Translations under genes and position numbers: made by a program
The notes under the pieces: model-generated
Databases searched by the model: none
Told to the model about the DNA's origin: nothing
Seen by the model: the letters and a program-made list of their open reading frames with translations, nothing else
In this document: piece after piece, positions 44,063 to 54,339 of the stretch
Layout: every line of letters begins with the position of its first letter
Position numbering within the stretch: the first letter of the stretch is position 1
Assembly: GCF_002959855.1 (NCBI RefSeq)
Contig: NZ_PPDB01000007.1
Span: 736,622-800,621, forward strand
Direction of reading: 5' to 3'
Origin: Veillonella denticariosi JCM 15641
Lineage (GTDB): Bacteria > Bacillota > Negativicutes > Veillonellales > Veillonellaceae
Length of the DNA stretch: 64,000 bases

Positions 44063-45076
44063 TTATAATTGTTCTTCAAGAACTATCCACCGCTCCGTTA
44101 AGGCATTTAAGCGTTCCTCCGCCTCACTACGCTCCGCCATCAGTTCTTGCATTTTTTCATAGTCCGTTGCGAATTGTGCAATCATAACATCAATGCCCTT
44201 GATAAGGTGTTCTACCTTCGGCATTTCTTCAAGAATTCGATCGTATTCGGCTTTCTCTGATTTATTGAGACCCTTTTTTACAGATGTATCTGTGAAAGTA
44301 TCCTGCACTTCACCGTTCCGAGTCGTTTCAACATCTGGGGAATTCAACTTGCCCCTATCCGCCTCATTTGCCATTATAAATGGCTCTGCATTTTCCCGAT
44401 GTAATTTAGACTGTACAAATGTATCACTATGTTTTTTATCTGCTTTTTCTGTATTATCTACGGTATTACCTGCTGTATCAGCAACATAGAACGTCCGTTT
44501 CCCTGCAGTACTTTCATCAAGAGTATCCTTGTAATCCGAATACGAGCCATGCACGATATCGATATGACCATCACCGGTAAATACAAAGAGTTTATCCACC
44601 ACGCGGTCCAAAAAATACCGATCATGGCATACGGTGATGATGACGCCGCCGAAAGAGTCGAGGAAATCCTCCAGCACCTCAAGGGTTGGAATATCAAGAT
44701 CATTTGTCGGTTCATCGAGCAGTAACACATTCGGTGCACTCATGAGCAGTTTCAGCAAATAGAGACGACGACGCTCACCGCCTGACAATTTACGAATCGG
44801 CACACCGTGAAGCTCCGGCGTAAAGAGGAATCGCTCCAGAATCTGTCCCGCACTCAACGTGGACCCATCCCCCAATACCATGTAAGCATGATCTTCCCGA
44901 ATATAGTCGAGAACGCGCATATCCTCGTCAAACTCCGGCAATTCCTGTTTAAAGTGAGCGATACGAACCGTTTCCTCCTTACCGATGGTGCCGCCCGTCG
45001 GCTCATAGGCTCCATCAAGGATGTTCATAAATGTAGATTTTCCCACCCCGTTAGGGCCTACGATACCGATTCGATC
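44063..45076 (-). pseudogene. ABC-F ATPase (Uup-like), C-terminal fragment after frameshift
   Basis: Second half of a split ABC-F gene. In this frame coding resumes at 45076 with DRIGIVGPNGVGKSTF, the second Walker A, followed by LSGGERRRLYLLKLLMSAPN (signature), VLLLDEPTNDLD (Walker B) and a C-terminal coiled coil (MAERSEAEERLNALTERW) as in Uup. An ATG at 45046 inside the Walker A is the first available start, but a protein made from it would lack an intact P-loop. The 130 residues between the ATPase and the coiled coil are a hydrophilic linker. See the N-terminal fragment and the finding. Confidence 0.8.
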
Positions 45077-46122
45077 ATGTGACGCACCACATGATACGTA
45101 AAATCTGAAATAATCGGACGATTTCCGAAATTAAACGTTAAATGCTCGATATCAAAAATCGTCTTTCCCAACCGGGTCTTTAATGCAATCGGATCCATCT
45201 GGTCGGGACGACGAATCTTTTCCATATTCTTTAACGTTTCATATCTGTCCAGACGGGCCTTCTGCTTCGTACTACGTGCCTGTGCACCGCGGCGCACCCA
45301 TTCGATTTCGCGCTTTAAAAATTGACGTCTCTTTTCTTCAGATGCCGCCTCACGTGCTTTACGATCAGCTTTCAAAGCAAGAAACTCCTCATAGTTTCCA
45401 TCATATTGATACATGCGTCGATTTGACAATTCCAAAATACCATTACATACGGAATCGAGGAAATATCGGTCATGAGTACTGATCAGGAGTCCTCCCTGAC
45501 GGTTGCTCAGATAGGATTCGAGCCATTCGATGCTGTCCTCATCCAAATGATTCGTCGGCTCATCTAACAGCAGTAAATCACAGGGATATAACAAGGCCTG
45601 CCCCAGTGCGAGGCGCCGCTTCTGTCCGCCGGACAACAGCTTCACCCGCTGCTCCACATCCATAAACCCGAGCTTGGATAAAATGATGCAAGCTTCCTGC
45701 TCCACCTGCCAGCCGTCTTGTTGATCCATCTGTTCCAATGCATTCATATACCGGCGAGATATCCGATCATCATCGCGGCTCGCCGCCTGCATAGCGTGAT
45801 ATTCTCGGCTGATTTGGCCAAAATTTCTGACCATTTGCAGTCTCGGATGATTTCCGTCTAGAATCGTGTCCAACAAGGTCGCATTCACATCAAAATCCGG
45901 CGTCTGCTCCAAATAATATATACTCGCCTTTCCATTTCGTTCAATATGGCCCTTATCGGCCTCCATCTGGTCGGCTAATATTTTCAAAAACGTGGACTTA
46001 CCTGTACCGTTAATCCCCACAAGGCCCAATCGTTTCTCCGTAGTAAAGGTGATGTTCACATCTTTAAATAGCAGCCGCGTGCCATATGATTTTTCTATAT
46101 TCTGTAAACTGATGACATTCAT
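45058..46122 (-). pseudogene. ABC-F ATPase (Uup-like), N-terminal fragment ending at frameshift
   Basis: 354 codons. Contains a complete first ABC domain: Walker A GINGTGKSTF, signature LSGGQKRRL, Walker B LLLLDEPTNHLD, H-loop STHDRYFLD, then the P-site-tRNA-interacting linker rich in Arg/Lys (EIEWVRRGAQARSTKQKARL) that marks ABC-F translation factors. The second ABC domain starts normally (IFDIEHLTFNFGNRPII, FTYHVVRH) and then goes out of frame and stops at 45058. Relative to the downstream frame there are two extra bases (or one missing) near 45077-45078. With one frame restored the product would be a normal ABC-F protein of about 690 residues. Confidence 0.85.
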
Positions 46123-46238
46123 ATCCCGCTCCTGTTTTGTAACTATGGTACTTATTATACTACAAGATTATCATTGACAGTAACGGTCCCCATCAGTAGA
46201 ATAAACGTAACGTAATAAATATTCCTGAGGAGGTCCTT

Positions 46239-46556
46239 ATGGTAACAGATACGGTATTAGATTTTTATGAAAGCATCAATTTTGAAATCATCGACATAGA
46301 CGGATATGATACATTATTCACAGAGCTCTTAGAGGACGGTACCTACGCTACCGTATCCGATGATGACGGATATATGCCCGAGGATTTAAACACCCCTGTC
46401 GTATTCAATGTATACGATGATAACGACTCATTTCAATGGAGTGTCACCCTGGACAGCTCTCATCAGCTACAGGAACTTTTACAAAATGCGGACAGCACGG
46501 AAACATTTCTTGCCACATTAGAGAATATTCGCGAAGAACACATCGAGCAACACCAG
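46239..46556 (+). CDS. uncharacterised very acidic, lysine-free protein
   Basis: 106 residues (stop codon at 46557-46559) preceded by a strong GAGGAGG site. About 26 Asp/Glu against one Arg and no Lys, so strongly negative at neutral pH. The beginning (VLDFYESINFEIIDIDGYDT) and middle (TPVVFNVYDDNDSFQWSVTL) alternate hydrophobic and acidic residues as in a small beta-sheet domain, and a helix closes it (TFLATLENIREEH). I do not recognise the family; it faintly recalls DUF1292-type proteins. Lone plus-strand gene between two minus-strand units, with a terminator behind. Not a membrane or secreted protein. Confidence 0.65.
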
Positions 46557-46589
46557 TAAAACACAAACTGATTGAGTACGGTATAAACC

Positions 46590-46639
46590 AATAGCCCCTT
46601 GGTATCAGACTAAATCCAGTCAATACCAAGGGGCTAATT
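46590..46639. terminator. bidirectional terminator
   Basis: TAGCCCCTTGGTAT / ATACCAAGGGGCTA perfect 14-bp stem between the acidic-protein gene and the convergent glycosyltransferase gene. Confidence 0.8.
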
Positions 46640-46651
46640 ATGTCTTAGCAA

Positions 46652-47803
46652 CTATATAGATTCCTCTATAGCCGTTACCTGCACCGTATCATAATCATCT
46701 AAAATTTTAATCAAATCATTTACGATTTCCGCCGCTCCGTCCACCTGCCATTCGCGAGCACGTTGAGACATCTGCTGTAATCGTGGCGGGTTGATGAGGA
46801 GTGCCGCAACAACGTCCTCCAGATTGTGAATATCGCGGGCCCAGCGAGCACAACCGCGCTGTTCAAGAAGCTCCGCATTGGCTTCCTCCTGTCCGGGAAT
46901 CGCATTGAAGAATACCATCGGCAATCCGATCGTCACCGCCTCCATACAGGTCAATGCGCCCGGCTTCGTCACCAATAAGGAGGATGTCTTCATCAATTCC
47001 GAAATATTCGACGTATAGCCGAATACGGTGGTCTTCGTTTTCATCGAGGTGCTGAGGGTCACCAATGATTCATAGAGCGATGTATTTTGACCGGCTACAA
47101 CGGTGATTTCATCAATGCCGTTTACATCATCTAAATGCTTCAATGCCGTTTCCAATGAACCGAGGCCAAGACCTCCGCCCATAACAAGCACTTTCACAGG
47201 TTTTTCTAAGGAGTAGTCCTCAATGGCATCTCGAAAGAAGGAGCGACGCACGGGAATCCCCGACACATGTATGCGCGACTCATCTATACCGGACTGTACC
47301 ATCTCGGAAACCATGCCTTCGGTGGCCACAAAGTATGTATCAACCTGCGGATAGAGCCAAAATTGATGGCTGCTGAAGTCCGTCATAATCGCTACGAGAG
47401 GCATGTTGATATGTCCCTGTCGCTTCAAGATCGATGCGGCCCCACAGGGAAACGGGTGCGTAAAGACCATTACGTCAGGTTCTTCCTGTTGAATCAGCTT
47501 GAGCATACGACCTTTCAACAGATAGGACAAAGCGGTCTGCATAATGGAGCCCTGCTTCTCCCCTTTGGAGACGCGATAAATGATATCGTACAGCATCGGG
47601 AACACGTCAATCATCTTGATATATGTCCCCTTAATCAGATGCTCGACTGACATCGTCTCGGTATCCAAAAAATCCACATGACTGATGGTGGCCTGTGGTT
47701 CCTTATCCTTCCAATATTCTTCTATGGCTCTGGCAGCCTGCATATGCCCCGTTCCGATGGATGCGGACACAATGAGGACCTTCCGTGATAAATCGTTATT
47801 CAT
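46652..47803 (-). CDS. MGDG-synthase/UgtP-like glycosyltransferase
   Basis: 383 residues, GT-B fold. The N-terminal acceptor domain opens KVLIVSASIGTGHMQAARAI (the G-x-G-H loop of MGDG synthases and MurG relatives). The C-terminal domain has VLVMGGGLGLGS and the sugar-nucleotide motif TKPGALTCMEAVTIGLPMVF. Probably transfers glucose or another sugar from UDP-sugar to diacylglycerol or a related lipid at the membrane. AAAGGG lies upstream. A monocistronic unit bounded by a terminator. Confidence 0.82.
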   Translation of the reverse strand: MNNDLSRKVLIVSASIGTGHMQAARAIEEYWKDKEPQATISHVDFLDTETMSVEHLIKGTYIKMIDVFPMLYDIIYRVSKGEKQGSIMQTALSYLLKGRMLKLIQQEEPDVMVFTHPFPCGAASILKRQGHINMPLVAIMTDFSSHQFWLYPQVDTYFVATEGMVSEMVQSGIDESRIHVSGIPVRRSFFRDAIEDYSLEKPVKVLVMGGGLGLGSLETALKHLDDVNGIDEITVVAGQNTSLYESLVTLSTSMKTKTTVFGYTSNISELMKTSSLLVTKPGALTCMEAVTIGLPMVFFNAIPGQEEANAELLEQRGCARWARDIHNLEDVVAALLINPPRLQQMSQRAREWQVDGAAEIVNDLIKILDDYDTVQVTAIEESI

Positions 47804-47841
47804 AATGCACCCTTTCTCTGTGCATTATACCATAAATAGAC

Positions 47842-47876
47842 AAAAAAAAGAGACCTCGAAAGGTCTCTTTTGCTTT
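47842..47876 (-). terminator. terminator behind the HU gene
   Basis: Minus strand AAAAGAGACCT-TTCG-AGGTCTCTTTT: a seven-base GC stem with a TTCG tetraloop and T tract. Confidence 0.85.
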
Positions 47877-47885
47877 TACAGCAAA

Positions 47886-48185
47886 TTATTTTTTGCGTTT
47901 TTTAGCTTTTGCAGCGTTAACTTGTTCTTTCAAACCTTTACCAGCTTTGAATGCAGGAGATTTGGAAGCTGCAATACGGATAGTTTTACCGTTTTGTGGG
48001 TTGCGGCCTTCACGAGCTGCGCGTTCACGAACTTCGAAAGTACCGAAGCCGATAACTTGTACTTTACCACCAGCAGCTAATTCTTCAGCAACTGTATCGA
48101 ATACAGCTTTAACTGCTTTTTCAGCGTCTTTTTTTGTTAATTCAGTTTTTTGTGCAACACTTGCGATTAATTCTGTTTTGTTCAT
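47886..48185 (-). CDS. hup: HU-family nucleoid protein
   Basis: 99 residues, beginning [20 protein letters not shown]; the conserved [20 protein letters not shown] and [18 protein letters not shown] segments are the HU DNA-binding arm and C-terminal helix. Slightly longer than the usual 90 residues because of a basic tail AKAKKRKK. A dimer that bends DNA without sequence preference. AAGGAGG precedes the ATG. Its codon choice looks more biased than that of its neighbours, as for highly expressed genes. Confidence 0.97.
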   Translation of the reverse strand: MNKTELIASVAQKTELTKKDAEKAVKAVFDTVAEELAAGGKVQVIGFGTFEVRERAAREGRNPQNGKTIRIAASKSPAFKAGKGLKEQVNAAKAKKRKK

Positions 48186-48236
48186 GACAGAACCTCCTTA
48201 AAAATACAATACCCGAGATGTTAAAATACCTCTAGG

Positions 48237-49049
48237 TTACTTTTCCTGCACCTTAGCCTCCTCCCAAAAAGCATCCAGCTCAGCTAATGAAAAGTCTTCC
48301 CATGAGCGATCGCTTTGGTTAACACAAGCCTCTACATGTGAAAAACGCTGTCGGAACTTAGTGTTTGTGCGATTCAGTGCATTTTCACCGCTTATTTTAT
48401 ACCATCTAAATAAATTAATCAAGGAAAAAAGCACATCGCCCGCCTCTTTTTCCATATTTTCGCTATCTTTTTCGCCTACGGCTTCCTTAAATTCAGCCAT
48501 TTCCTCGTCTACTTTCGCCCAGACAGGACCGAGCTCATCCCAGTCAAAACCTAGCTTTCCTGCCTTTTCCTGTAGTTTCTGGGCGGCCACTAAAGCGGGT
48601 AAACTTTTAGAAACGCCGTCTAATACAGATTTTTGTATATTTTTCTTTTCTTGCGCCTTTAATTCATCCCAACTGTATGATTTTTCATCATTTCCGGGGT
48701 TGAAAATATGCGGATGACGGCGAATCATCTTGGCGGTCACATCATCAATGACATCTTGCAGCGTAAAATGTCCGGCGTCTTCCGCCAGCTGACTGTGAAA
48801 AACGACCTGTAATAATACATCACCTAATTCTTCCCGCAAATTGGGCATATCCTTATTATCAATGGCATCCACTACCTCATAGGTCTCCTCGATGAAGTAG
48901 CGCCGCAATGACTCATGAGTCTGCTTTCTGTCCCAGGGACAACCATCGGGAGCGCGCAATGCTTTCACTACATCAACAAGCGGTTTAATCGATACCTTTT
49001 CTGTAGATTCATCATGAATCAAGCCGGACTGATCAATATTGTTGTTCAT
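48237..49049 (-). CDS. mazG: nucleoside triphosphate pyrophosphohydrolase MazG
   Basis: 270 residues with two MazG domains. The first has CPWDRKQTHESLRRYFIEETYEV and the E-E-x-x-E/D metal motif continued in LREELGDVLLQVVFHSQLAED. The second carries KVDEEMAEFKEAV and EKEAGDVLFSLINLFRW. It hydrolyses non-canonical or excess NTPs to NMP and pyrophosphate. The start overlaps the flippase gene by 17 bases. Last gene of mfd-flippase-mazG, a common Firmicute order. Confidence 0.95.
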   Translation of the reverse strand: MNNNIDQSGLIHDESTEKVSIKPLVDVVKALRAPDGCPWDRKQTHESLRRYFIEETYEVVDAIDNKDMPNLREELGDVLLQVVFHSQLAEDAGHFTLQDVIDDVTAKMIRRHPHIFNPGNDEKSYSWDELKAQEKKNIQKSVLDGVSKSLPALVAAQKLQEKAGKLGFDWDELGPVWAKVDEEMAEFKEAVGEKDSENMEKEAGDVLFSLINLFRWYKISGENALNRTNTKFRQRFSHVEACVNQSDRSWEDFSLAELDAFWEEAKVQEK

Positions 49050-50640
49050 ATAGTTTCGCCTCCTCTCTATTTCGGCGAGCCTGTAAGCGTTTACCGATGA
49101 TCGGGAAATAATAGATATCGTCCTTCACGATCGCCTTGGTAAGCCATAAGGATAAACAGTAAATGAAAATAGCCACCAGTATAGCTACCGCCACGGCCCC
49201 GCCATTACCCAACAGATCCACCGTGCTTACATAAACCACCTGAGTCGCACCGCCCATAGCCATGGCGGATACGATGATTTTTAGAAGTTCCATTTTATTT
49301 AAAACAGCACCTACATATCGTTTTACAAAGGTATAGTTGATAAGAGCTGCAATGGCAAAGTTGAAATTTGTAGCCCATGCGGCGCCGTTAATACCGAGCT
49401 CGACGGTTCCCGTCAATTTATAATCCAGTACGGTTTTTGCTACAAGCCCGATAAAAATAGCAATCATCGGAATCATAGTTCTACCGAGCCCTTGCAGAAT
49501 CCCCGCCGTCACCTGTTGCCATCCCAGAAATACGATACTCAGGCTGATGACCGCAATGACAGGACCTGCATTAGGCGTCGCATAAATAAGCTGCGATATA
49601 GGCGTCGCCAATACACAGAGGCCCACACAGGCCGGTATGGTGAACATATTCGCGATTTTGATGGCCGAACCGGAACGCTGTACGATGCGATGCACATCCT
49701 TTTGCGCATGCGCCTCGGAAACGGCCGGCACAAGGCTTGCCGCCAAAGATGTGGTCAGAATAATAGGCAATCCGATTAAGGACGTAGCCATTCCGGTTAA
49801 ATAACCGAATTGTGTGGTCGCTTCATGCAGATAGTATCCTATATCCATCAACCGTTTCGGAACGATAAAGGTATCGATAAGGGATACCATCGGCAACATG
49901 ATATTAGCCATCGATACGGGAATCGCAAGACTGAATAAACGCTTTACGACAGTCGTCGTACTTTCAACAGAGACCTGCGAATGTTGATGCATCAACATTT
50001 GTTGACGCACGTGACGTTGGCGATAGTAAAAGTAAATCAGCACCAATAATCCAGCCAATACTCCGGGAAACGTAGCAAACGTAGCACCGCCTGCCGCAAG
50101 ATGCAAGCCGCGATCTATAAAGTAATACGCCAGCCCCACCATGGAGGACACGCGAAATATCTGTTCAAAGACCTGGCTCGTACCGGTAGGGACCATGTAC
50201 TGAAAGCCCTGAAAATAGCCTCTGAAGCAACTCAATATGGTCACCACCAAAATAGCCGGCGACAGAAGTTGAATGGCGGTCAACGCCCGAGCGTCGGTTA
50301 TAATATGATAATCAACCAGCCACTGAGCGCTGCTATACAAGGCGAGACTAAATACGACCCCCAGCACGGTAAGCGTCCGCAAGGATACGGAAAAAACCTT
50401 CTGAACGCCGCGCATATCATCGTTGGCAAGCTTTTCGGCAATCATAATCGATATGGCCACGGGAATCCCCGAAGCGGATATGCTGACGATAATCTGATAA
50501 ATCGGATAAGCCATCATATAAAGACCTATCCCCTCACCGCCCAGAATACGGGCGATCAGGACCTTACTGAAAGCGCCGATAATCTTGACGATAATACCGG
50601 CCAAGGTTAAAATCATGGCACCTTTTAGAAATCGATTCAT
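49033..50640 (-). CDS. SpoVB/MurJ-like polysaccharide flippase (MOP superfamily)
   Basis: 535 residues from the ATG at 50640 (AAGGAGAG six bases upstream), whose A overlaps the mfd stop codon as ATGA; a longer frame to 50778 would lie inside mfd. Fourteen or so hydrophobic helices; opening MNRFLKGAMILTLAGIIVKI, then RILGGEGIGLYMMAYPIYQI and GIPVAISIMIAEKLA, are typical of the SpoVB branch of Firmicutes. Probably flips lipid-linked cell-wall precursors or exopolysaccharide units across the inner membrane. Translationally coupled to mfd and mazG. Confidence 0.88.
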   Translation of the reverse strand: MNRFLKGAMILTLAGIIVKIIGAFSKVLIARILGGEGIGLYMMAYPIYQIIVSISASGIPVAISIMIAEKLANDDMRGVQKVFSVSLRTLTVLGVVFSLALYSSAQWLVDYHIITDARALTAIQLLSPAILVVTILSCFRGYFQGFQYMVPTGTSQVFEQIFRVSSMVGLAYYFIDRGLHLAAGGATFATFPGVLAGLLVLIYFYYRQRHVRQQMLMHQHSQVSVESTTTVVKRLFSLAIPVSMANIMLPMVSLIDTFIVPKRLMDIGYYLHEATTQFGYLTGMATSLIGLPIILTTSLAASLVPAVSEAHAQKDVHRIVQRSGSAIKIANMFTIPACVGLCVLATPISQLIYATPNAGPVIAVISLSIVFLGWQQVTAGILQGLGRTMIPMIAIFIGLVAKTVLDYKLTGTVELGINGAAWATNFNFAIAALINYTFVKRYVGAVLNKMELLKIIVSAMAMGGATQVVYVSTVDLLGNGGAVAVAILVAIFIYCLSLWLTKAIVKDDIYYFPIIGKRLQARRNREEAKLYEQQY

Positions 50641-53600
50641 AGGCTCTCCTTTGTCGATGATTTCTGACTCAAGGCCTTCATCACCGCTTCTGTAATCGTT
50701 AAAATAGAACCCTTCATACCGTTGAGGCTCACATACAATGTGGTCGGTTTTGTATCCACGAATTTCATTTTCTTCCATAAATCTTCACGAACAGCGCCCA
50801 TATCCCAATCGGCCATTTTCGAATCATCGTACCAATGAATAATGAGCTGTTCCGCGCGGCGTACCATGCTCTTAATGCCCAATAATCGAGCCTGCTCCTT
50901 GATTTGAGCGATGCGCAACAAACGGTCCACCGGATCCGTCGGCGTACCAAAACGATCAATGAGTTCATCCGTCATATCATCCAGGTCTTGTTTAGACTTA
51001 ATGCGCAATAATCGTTGATATACGGAGATTTTCCGAGCACTGTCCTTGATATAGGCATCGTCGATAAAGGCATCCACCTCTAAATCGATGGCGGAATCAA
51101 CAGTAGTCTCCCGTTCCACCTCTTTATTTTGAGCCTTTGCAATGGCCTCTTCCAGCATCGTTACATACATGCCGAAGCCGACGGATGCGATGTTGCCGTG
51201 CTGTTGAGAACCCAACAAATTACCGGCTCCACGGATTTCAAGATCGCGCATGGCCAGCTTAAAGCCTGCTCCGAGTTCCGTAAATTCCTCGATGGCTTTC
51301 AAGCGCTTCTCCGCCGCCTCGGACAACATCTTATCCGGACGATACATGAAATACGCATAAGCCCTGCGGCGCGAGCGCCCTACACGACCGCGCATCTGAT
51401 ATAGCTGAGATAACCCCAATCGGTCCGCATCATAAATAATAATCGTATTTGCATTCGGAATATCCAGCCCCGTTTCAATGATACTCGTCGATACGAGCAC
51501 ATCATAGTGACCTTCATAAAAATCGGTCATAATCTCTTCGATTTGACGCCCCGTCATCTGACCATGAGCAATAGCATACCGTAGACCCGGCAATGCATCA
51601 GCAAGAAGTTCACCCATATGTTCAATAGAAGCAACGCGATTATATACGAAGTACACCTGTCCCCCTCGGGCTAACTCCCGCTTGATCGCATCGGCGATGA
51701 GATTCATATCGTATTCAACCACATAGGTCTGAACCGGTAGACGCTCTTCCGGCGGCGTATTGATGACGGACATTTCCCTCACCCCTACAAGTGACATGTG
51801 TAATGTTCTAGGAATCGGAGTGGCACTCAAGGTGAGTACATCAATATTATGCGCCCATTCTTTCCATTTTTCCTTCTGTGCCACACCGAATCGCTGCTCC
51901 TCATCGACGACGAGCATGCCTAAATCTTTAAACCTTACCTTTTTATTGAGCAATGAATGCGTACCGATCAACACATCTATAGAGCCTTCCTCAACGCCCT
52001 TGAGAATCTGCTTTTTCTCTGCTGTACTGCGGAAGCGATTCAATACATCCACCTTAACACCGAACGAAGAGAATCGGTCCACAAAGGTCTGATAATGTTG
52101 TTGAGCCAATACGGTAGTGGGCACGAGCACGGCCACCTGTTTACCGCTCATAACGGCTTTAAAGATGGCTCGCATAGCCACCTCGGTTTTACCAAAGCCT
52201 ACATCACCCGCCAGCAGTCGGTCCATAGGCACCGGGCGTTCCATCGATTCCTTGATTTCCGCCGTCGCCTGCAATTGATCCGCCGTTTCTTCATAAGGAA
52301 AGGCATCTTCAAATTCTTGCTGCCACGGTTGGTCAGGGAGAAACGCAAATCCCTCGGTTATCTCCCTCTGAGCATATAATTCCACCAATTTCTCCGCCAA
52401 GTCATCGATGGACTTTTTCGCCTTCGTAACGACCTTATTCCAGTCACCGCCGCCCATCTTATGGATACGAGGCACATCACCTTCATTGCCGATGTATTTT
52501 TGCAACTGGTCCAGATGATCGGCCGGCAAGAACAATTTATCCGTACCGGCATAGGCGATTTCAATATAATCACGATGAATGCCTTCGGTTTCAATCGTCT
52601 TAAGTCCGATGTACTTACCGATACCGTGAACACTGTGAACTACATAATCACCGACAGTCAGATCCGTAAAATAATTGATTTCCTGCCCTTTCTTCGGCTT
52701 GTTTCGCAACTTGCGCTTCTGCTGTCCGTAAATATTGCCCTCTACAACGACCACAATGTGACTGTTCGGCAACTCAAAACCGTCTGTTAAAAGCCCCTGT
52801 AAAATAACGACAGTATCGGGCTTAGAAATCCATGTATCACTATGAATAAAAGGAATATTTTCCTGCTCTAAAGCCCGCTCAATGCCCTCTCTGCGCTGCT
52901 GATTATTAAGTACTAGCACCACTTGATGATGTCGGCGATGCCACTGCTCTATCTCATCCGTTAACAACGGAATCTGCCGCTCAAAACTGCTCATCGTCTT
53001 GCCTTGAATACCGATTGAGGTAAACCCGCCAAGGCCGATGGAACGTTGCTGCATAAATGTGAAAGCAATCTGTGTCCGCGCATCTACGGTTCTCTGCAAG
53101 GAGCTCCAGTCACAGTGCATTTTCCGATGAGTCGGATCCTCCTTGAGGAACTTTTTCAATGCCTCTTGAATCCGTCCCGGCTCATCGTAAATAAGAGTCC
53201 CCTCTTTTACATAGGATAAAAGCGTACTTTCAGCATCATCATTACCTAAGAAGAAAGGCGTCACCGTATAGGACTCAATCTGCTCGACGGAGCGCTGACT
53301 TTCAACGGAGAAAAAACGCAATGTATCGATTTCATCACCGAAGAACTCAATACGAATAGGGTCATCACTATTTACGGGATAAATATCCAATATATCGCCG
53401 CGCACGGCAAAATGACCACGCTGTTCCACCTGGTCCACTCGTTCATATCCAATTGTCACTAACTGCTCGAGTACGGTATTGCGATCAATCACGTCACTCA
53501 AACCGAAGTGAAGGGATTGGCCTTTCAGATACTGAGGTGACACCACATATTGGGTGACCTCCTCCGCATTGGCCAGCACCACCACCGGTTCCTGCCACGC

Positions 53601-53933
53601 TAACAGGCTCAAGGCACGCATCTGCGCCCCCTGGTCCTCCAGACTGCGTGCAACGGTGGTAAAATCAACATGATCCGTTACAGGAAATGATAGCACCGGA
53701 ACATTCGGCCAGAAAAAGGCTAAATCCCGTTCCCACATCTCCTTATGTTCCTTATCATGAACCACTATGACAAACGGCTTTGCGGGCCCGTCTGTGAAAG
53801 CTCTGCTCAACAAGAAACTCTTTTGAGACCCGCTGAGCCCATATATAACTGATTTTCCTTTATTTTGAAATGCGTTTAGCCCATCCGCAAAGGATGGGTT
53901 CTGTGAAAGCAGTTCTGTAAATGTATTATCCAT
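50637..53933 (-). CDS. mfd: transcription-repair coupling factor Mfd
   Basis: 1098 residues. In order: UvrB-homology N-terminal domains, RNA-polymerase-interacting domain (about 440-500; YFTDLTVGDYVVHSVHGIGKY), RecG-like translocase with Walker A LLAGDVGFGKTEVAMRA, DEEQRF box, SATPIPRTL, and QMRGRVGRSRRRAYAYF (motif VI), and C-terminal TRCF domain. It removes stalled RNA polymerase and recruits UvrA. Complete; length about 50-80 residues shorter than E. coli Mfd. The start codon has only a weak GGTG site. First of three coupled genes. Confidence 0.96.
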   Translation of the reverse strand: MDNTFTELLSQNPSFADGLNAFQNKGKSVIYGLSGSQKSFLLSRAFTDGPAKPFVIVVHDKEHKEMWERDLAFFWPNVPVLSFPVTDHVDFTTVARSLEDQGAQMRALSLLAWQEPVVVLANAEEVTQYVVSPQYLKGQSLHFGLSDVIDRNTVLEQLVTIGYERVDQVEQRGHFAVRGDILDIYPVNSDDPIRIEFFGDEIDTLRFFSVESQRSVEQIESYTVTPFFLGNDDAESTLLSYVKEGTLIYDEPGRIQEALKKFLKEDPTHRKMHCDWSSLQRTVDARTQIAFTFMQQRSIGLGGFTSIGIQGKTMSSFERQIPLLTDEIEQWHRRHHQVVLVLNNQQRREGIERALEQENIPFIHSDTWISKPDTVVILQGLLTDGFELPNSHIVVVVEGNIYGQQKRKLRNKPKKGQEINYFTDLTVGDYVVHSVHGIGKYIGLKTIETEGIHRDYIEIAYAGTDKLFLPADHLDQLQKYIGNEGDVPRIHKMGGGDWNKVVTKAKKSIDDLAEKLVELYAQREITEGFAFLPDQPWQQEFEDAFPYEETADQLQATAEIKESMERPVPMDRLLAGDVGFGKTEVAMRAIFKAVMSGKQVAVLVPTTVLAQQHYQTFVDRFSSFGVKVDVLNRFRSTAEKKQILKGVEEGSIDVLIGTHSLLNKKVRFKDLGMLVVDEEQRFGVAQKEKWKEWAHNIDVLTLSATPIPRTLHMSLVGVREMSVINTPPEERLPVQTYVVEYDMNLIADAIKRELARGGQVYFVYNRVASIEHMGELLADALPGLRYAIAHGQMTGRQIEEIMTDFYEGHYDVLVSTSIIETGLDIPNANTIIIYDADRLGLSQLYQMRGRVGRSRRRAYAYFMYRPDKMLSEAAEKRLKAIEEFTELGAGFKLAMRDLEIRGAGNLLGSQQHGNIASVGFGMYVTMLEEAIAKAQNKEVERETTVDSAIDLEVDAFIDDAYIKDSARKISVYQRLLRIKSKQDLDDMTDELIDRFGTPTDPVDRLLRIAQIKEQARLLGIKSMVRRAEQLIIHWYDDSKMADWDMGAVREDLWKKMKFVDTKPTTLYVSLNGMKGSILTITEAVMKALSQKSSTKESL

Positions 53934-54031
53934 ACTGCACCATATTGTATTAATTTAAATCTTTTGACTCATTAATTATAACATATCATAGATTTACCCA
54001 TGTCCCAAGACGATTGAGACTCAAATTTTCG

Positions 54032-54060
54032 GCAAAAAAAATAGCACCTCCAAGGTGCAA
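54032..54060 (-). terminator. terminator behind tRNA-Leu
   Basis: Minus strand GCACCT-TGG-AGGTGC, then TATTTTTTTT. Confidence 0.8.
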
Positions 54061-54069
54061 TAATAAAGT

Positions 54070-54154
54070 TGGTGCGGGAGAAGGGACTTGAACCCCCACG
54101 CCGTAAGGCGCCAGATCCTAAGTCTGGTGCGTCTGCCAATTCCGCCACTCCCGC
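54070..54154 (-). tRNA. tRNA-Leu (anticodon TAG)
   Basis: 85-base class II tRNA on the minus strand, acceptor GCGGGAG/CTCCCGC with encoded CCA. Anticodon stem CCAGA/TCTGG encloses CTTAGGA, anticodon TAG (reads CTA and other CTN). A long variable arm GCGCCTTACGGCGT is present. Confidence 0.95.
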
Positions 54155-54339
54155 GTACCGACTGAAATTATAATATCACGTATATACAGCACCGTCAATT
54201 ACTTTTTTATAATTTTTCAGAATCGTTAAAACAAATCCATGCTATAAAAACCTATGATACTCATCGTGAAAATATACAGTAGCAAAAATATACATTATCA
54301 AAACTGTACCCGATAAAAATATAATCTACCGGACCCATA

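Noticed and set aside
45058..45080. Programmed -1/+1 ribosomal frameshift in the ABC-F gene
   Set aside because: No slippery heptamer or downstream pseudoknot visible, and ABC-F genes are not known to use frameshifting.
50641..50778. Extended N-terminus of the flippase starting at 50778
   Set aside because: The extra 46 residues lie wholly within mfd in another frame and lack flippase similarity; the ATG at 50640 has a proper binding site.
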